NCBI GenBank assembly: GCA_038043305.1
Contig: JBBTCG010000113.1
Coordinates: 1 to 7,612 of the forward strand
From: JACRCE01 sp038043305
GTDB lineage: Bacteria; Desulfobacterota; GWC2-55-46
DNA length: 7,612 bases
Reading direction: 5' to 3'
Position numbers and translations under genes: made by a program. The number at the start of each line of letters is the position of its first letter. Position 1 is the stretch's first letter. The notes beneath the pieces were generated by a model that ran no database searches, had not been told where the DNA came from, and saw only the letters and a list, made by a program, of their open reading frames with translations. Positions 6,958 through 7,612 of this stretch are shown here, piece after piece.

Positions 6958-6987
6958 GGGGGATTTAGGGGGTTGGGGGTTAGGGGG
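6958..6987 (+). other. G-quadruplex-forming motif with four G5 tracts
   Basis: Runs of five G at 6958-6962, 6968-6972, 6975-6979 and 6983-6987 are separated by loops ATTTA, TT and TTA. This satisfies any standard quadruplex pattern. The tracts are on the plus strand, so the motif would form in the 3' RNA of the antiporter transcript or in the non-template strand. Copy A has only three of the four tracts. Folding is predicted, not shown. Confidence 0.75.
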
Positions 6988-7026
6988 CGCCTTGCACGGA
7001 ATCACCGAACCATAAATTGTGGGCTA

Positions 7027-7383
7027 TTATATATCGGCGGAATCCATCGCGGCGATCATGCATCTTATTGCTGAAAGGACTATGACCTGCTTCTTTTTAT
7101 CCATTTTTCTAATCAATCCCGCCATTGCCGCAAAATCGTTTTCAAGCTCTACCGTCTTTTTATCAACATAAGGACTGACAAGGTCTGAAAACGGTATCTC
7201 CAATGCGGATACTATTGCATAGCAACTGTAAATAGACGCATTGACCTTCCCCCTCTCTACGTCGCTTATATACGTTGGATGCAATCCCGCCAGTTCGGCG
7301 AGTTGCTCCTGCGACAAATCCTTTGACTTTCTGATAGCTCTAATCCGTTCCCCAAGTATTTTAAGAAAATTATCGGCATCCAT
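7027..7383 (-). CDS. XRE-family helix-turn-helix transcriptional regulator
   Basis: A 118-residue DNA-binding protein. The N-terminal XRE/Cro-CI domain (about residues 8-65) includes IRAIRKSKDLSQEQLAELAG, then LHPTYISDVERGK, the canonical HTH_3 helices with the recognition helix at HPTYISDVERG. The C-terminal part (about 70-118) is a predicted helical segment of unknown role, probably for dimerisation; no peptidase or toxin domain is present. ATG 7383 has no Shine-Dalgarno. A TATACT box at 7390-7395 places the expected transcript start on the A of that ATG, suggesting leaderless translation. It is divergent from the gene starting at 7572 and converges on the antiporter gene. The arrangement, with repeated GGCTAA sites in the shared upstream region, suggests it represses itself and controls the divergent gene. 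Local GC (about 38-45%) is below that of the genes to the left, consistent with acquisition by transfer. Confidence 0.9.
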   Translation of the reverse strand: MDADNFLKILGERIRAIRKSKDLSQEQLAELAGLHPTYISDVERGKVNASIYSCYAIVSALEIPFSDLVSPYVDKKTVELENDFAAMAGLIRKMDKKKQVIVLSAIRCMIAAMDSADI

Positions 7384-7389
7384 GCTTAA

Positions 7390-7418
7390 AGTATAGGCTA
7401 AACTTGTTCGGATTTTAA
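7390..7418 (-). promoter_or_regulatory. Promoter of the XRE regulator gene, placed for a leaderless transcript
   Basis: On the minus strand, TTAAAA (7413-7418, 4 of 6) is followed by 17 bp and TATACT (7390-7395, 5 of 6). Counting seven bases downstream from the -10 box gives a start at 7383, the first base of the regulator ATG. A GGCTAA copy (7396-7401) directly abuts the -10 box within the spacer, where a bound repressor would block polymerase. Confidence 0.55.
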
Positions 7419-7485
7419 TAGGCTAACGGCTAAGTTATGCTTGACTACTTATCCTAAAGACTATATATTTGTCTGGAATTTAGCC
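7393..7485. promoter_or_regulatory. Cluster of GGCTAA sites, candidate operators of the XRE regulator
   Basis: GGCTAA occurs at 7396-7401, 7421-7426 and 7428-7433 on the plus strand, and inverted (TTAGCC) at 7480-7485. The first two lie in a longer 9-bp direct repeat, ATAGGCTAA (7393-7401 and 7418-7426), 25 bp apart. The sites sit within or beside the leftward promoter, just upstream of the rightward -35 box, and just past the rightward start point. Repetition is seen directly; binding by the neighbouring regulator is inference. Confidence 0.5.
7441..7469 (+). promoter_or_regulatory. Strong rightward sigma70-type promoter for the gene at the right edge
   Basis: TTGACT (7441-7446, 5 of 6) is followed by exactly 17 bp and TATATT (7464-7469, 5 of 6). 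The predicted start is near 7476, giving a leader of about 96 nt to the ATG at 7572. The leader contains an inverted TTAGCC (7480-7485) and a small AAGGAT/ATCCTT hairpin (7494-7511). Confidence 0.7.
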
Positions 7486-7493
7486 AAACCACT

Positions 7494-7511
7494 AAGGATA
7501 GCATCATCCTT
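7494..7511 (+). other. Small hairpin in the 5' leader of the right-edge gene
   Basis: AAGGAT (7494-7499) and ATCCTT (7506-7511) are exact complements around a 6-nt loop. The stem is short and A/T-rich, so it is only weakly predicted. It lies about 20 nt after the expected transcript start and about 60 nt before the ATG, without a T-run. Confidence 0.35.
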
Positions 7512-7571
7512 CCTGCTTTCCCAACTGTTGCGCTTCGCTATTGAACCGGCGAATAAGAAAGGGGGTTGACC

Positions 7572-7612
7572 ATGTTTAAAGACATAATAAGAGAAGACCC
7601 ATTCGCGGGATT
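7572..7612 (+). CDS. Start of an unidentified gene, cut by the right edge
   Basis: ATG 7572 opens a reading frame of 13 complete codons (MFKDIIREDPFAG) to the window edge with no stop. A purine-rich AAAGGGGG (7558-7565) lies 6 nt upstream, and a near-consensus promoter lies about 100 bp upstream, so the start is credible. The fragment is too short to assign a function. Divergence from the XRE gene and the shared operator-like region suggest it is the target the regulator controls. Confidence 0.6.
   Translation, partial: MFKDIIREDPFAG

Larger units (their letters stand above)
6861..6987. repeat. Dispersed composite repeat, copy B, between convergent genes
   Basis: The second copy of the element seen at 4295-4389. 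It starts with GAAGACCGTAAACCG (6861-6875), one base different from copy A's left end, overlapping the end of the antiporter gene. The 39-bp core at 6943-6981 differs from copy A at one position (hairpin loop GATA rather than GACA). It lacks the inverted right-hand ACGGTTCACGGTC motifs. Instead it has a 14-bp tandem array on the left and an added G5 run on the right. It fills most of the 164-bp gap between the converging antiporter and regulator genes. Its hairpin could mark both transcript ends, but there is no classic T-run. Confidence 0.8.

Noticed and set aside
6930..6962. Intrinsic terminator for the convergent genes
   Set aside because: The C5/G5 hairpin is strong but no T-run follows on either strand, so it is described as a repeat with possible transcript-end function only.

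Overview
The window comes from a Gram-negative bacterium: it encodes a TolC-type outer-membrane channel and a periplasmic adaptor, so there are two membranes. Coding GC, counted by eye on a few lines, is about 53-63%. A MetV-type iron-sulfur protein next to folD points to an organism with Wood-Ljungdahl or related tetrahydrofolate one-carbon chemistry, as in many anaerobic Desulfobacterota, Nitrospirota and acetogens. The lineage is an inference and I would not name a genus.

Left half (1-4280), all on the minus strand: a compact four-gene operon read as folD, metV, tolC-like, adaptor. It runs from a good sigma70-type promoter (TTGCAA, 17 bp, TATAAT) just upstream of folD. Spacing is 4 nt for folD/metV, about 3-21 nt for metV/tolC-like depending on start choice, and a 4-nt GTGA overlap for tolC-like/adaptor. 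The adaptor runs off the left edge; an inner-membrane pump, probably MacB-like, is expected beyond it. Two one-carbon enzymes and two parts of a tripartite efflux pump thus share one transcript, with no MetF in view.

Middle (4281-4460): the gap between the divergent operons holds a roughly 95-bp repeat element, bounded by inverted GACCGTGAACCGT motifs, lying between two outward-facing promoters. The rightward promoter (TTGACA, 17 bp, TATCAT) carries a perfect palindrome in its spacer. It drives a 114-residue helical protein of unknown function, whose stop codon lies inside a perfect 11-bp inverted repeat. Next comes a 656-residue KefB/KefC-type monovalent cation:proton antiporter with cytosolic RCK_N and TrkA_C domains.

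Right end (6863-7612): a second copy of the dispersed repeat lies between the convergent antiporter and regulator genes. It is expanded by four 14-bp tandem units and followed by four G5 tracts, a strong G-quadruplex motif. Beyond it GC falls to about 32-45%. An XRE-family repressor-like gene (minus) faces away from a gene of which only 13 codons are visible (plus). The 188-bp region between them has two opposed promoters and several GGCTAA sites, arranged like an autoregulated switch. The regulator's -10 box is placed so that its mRNA would be leaderless. This right edge looks like the start of an accessory module whose body lies outside the window.
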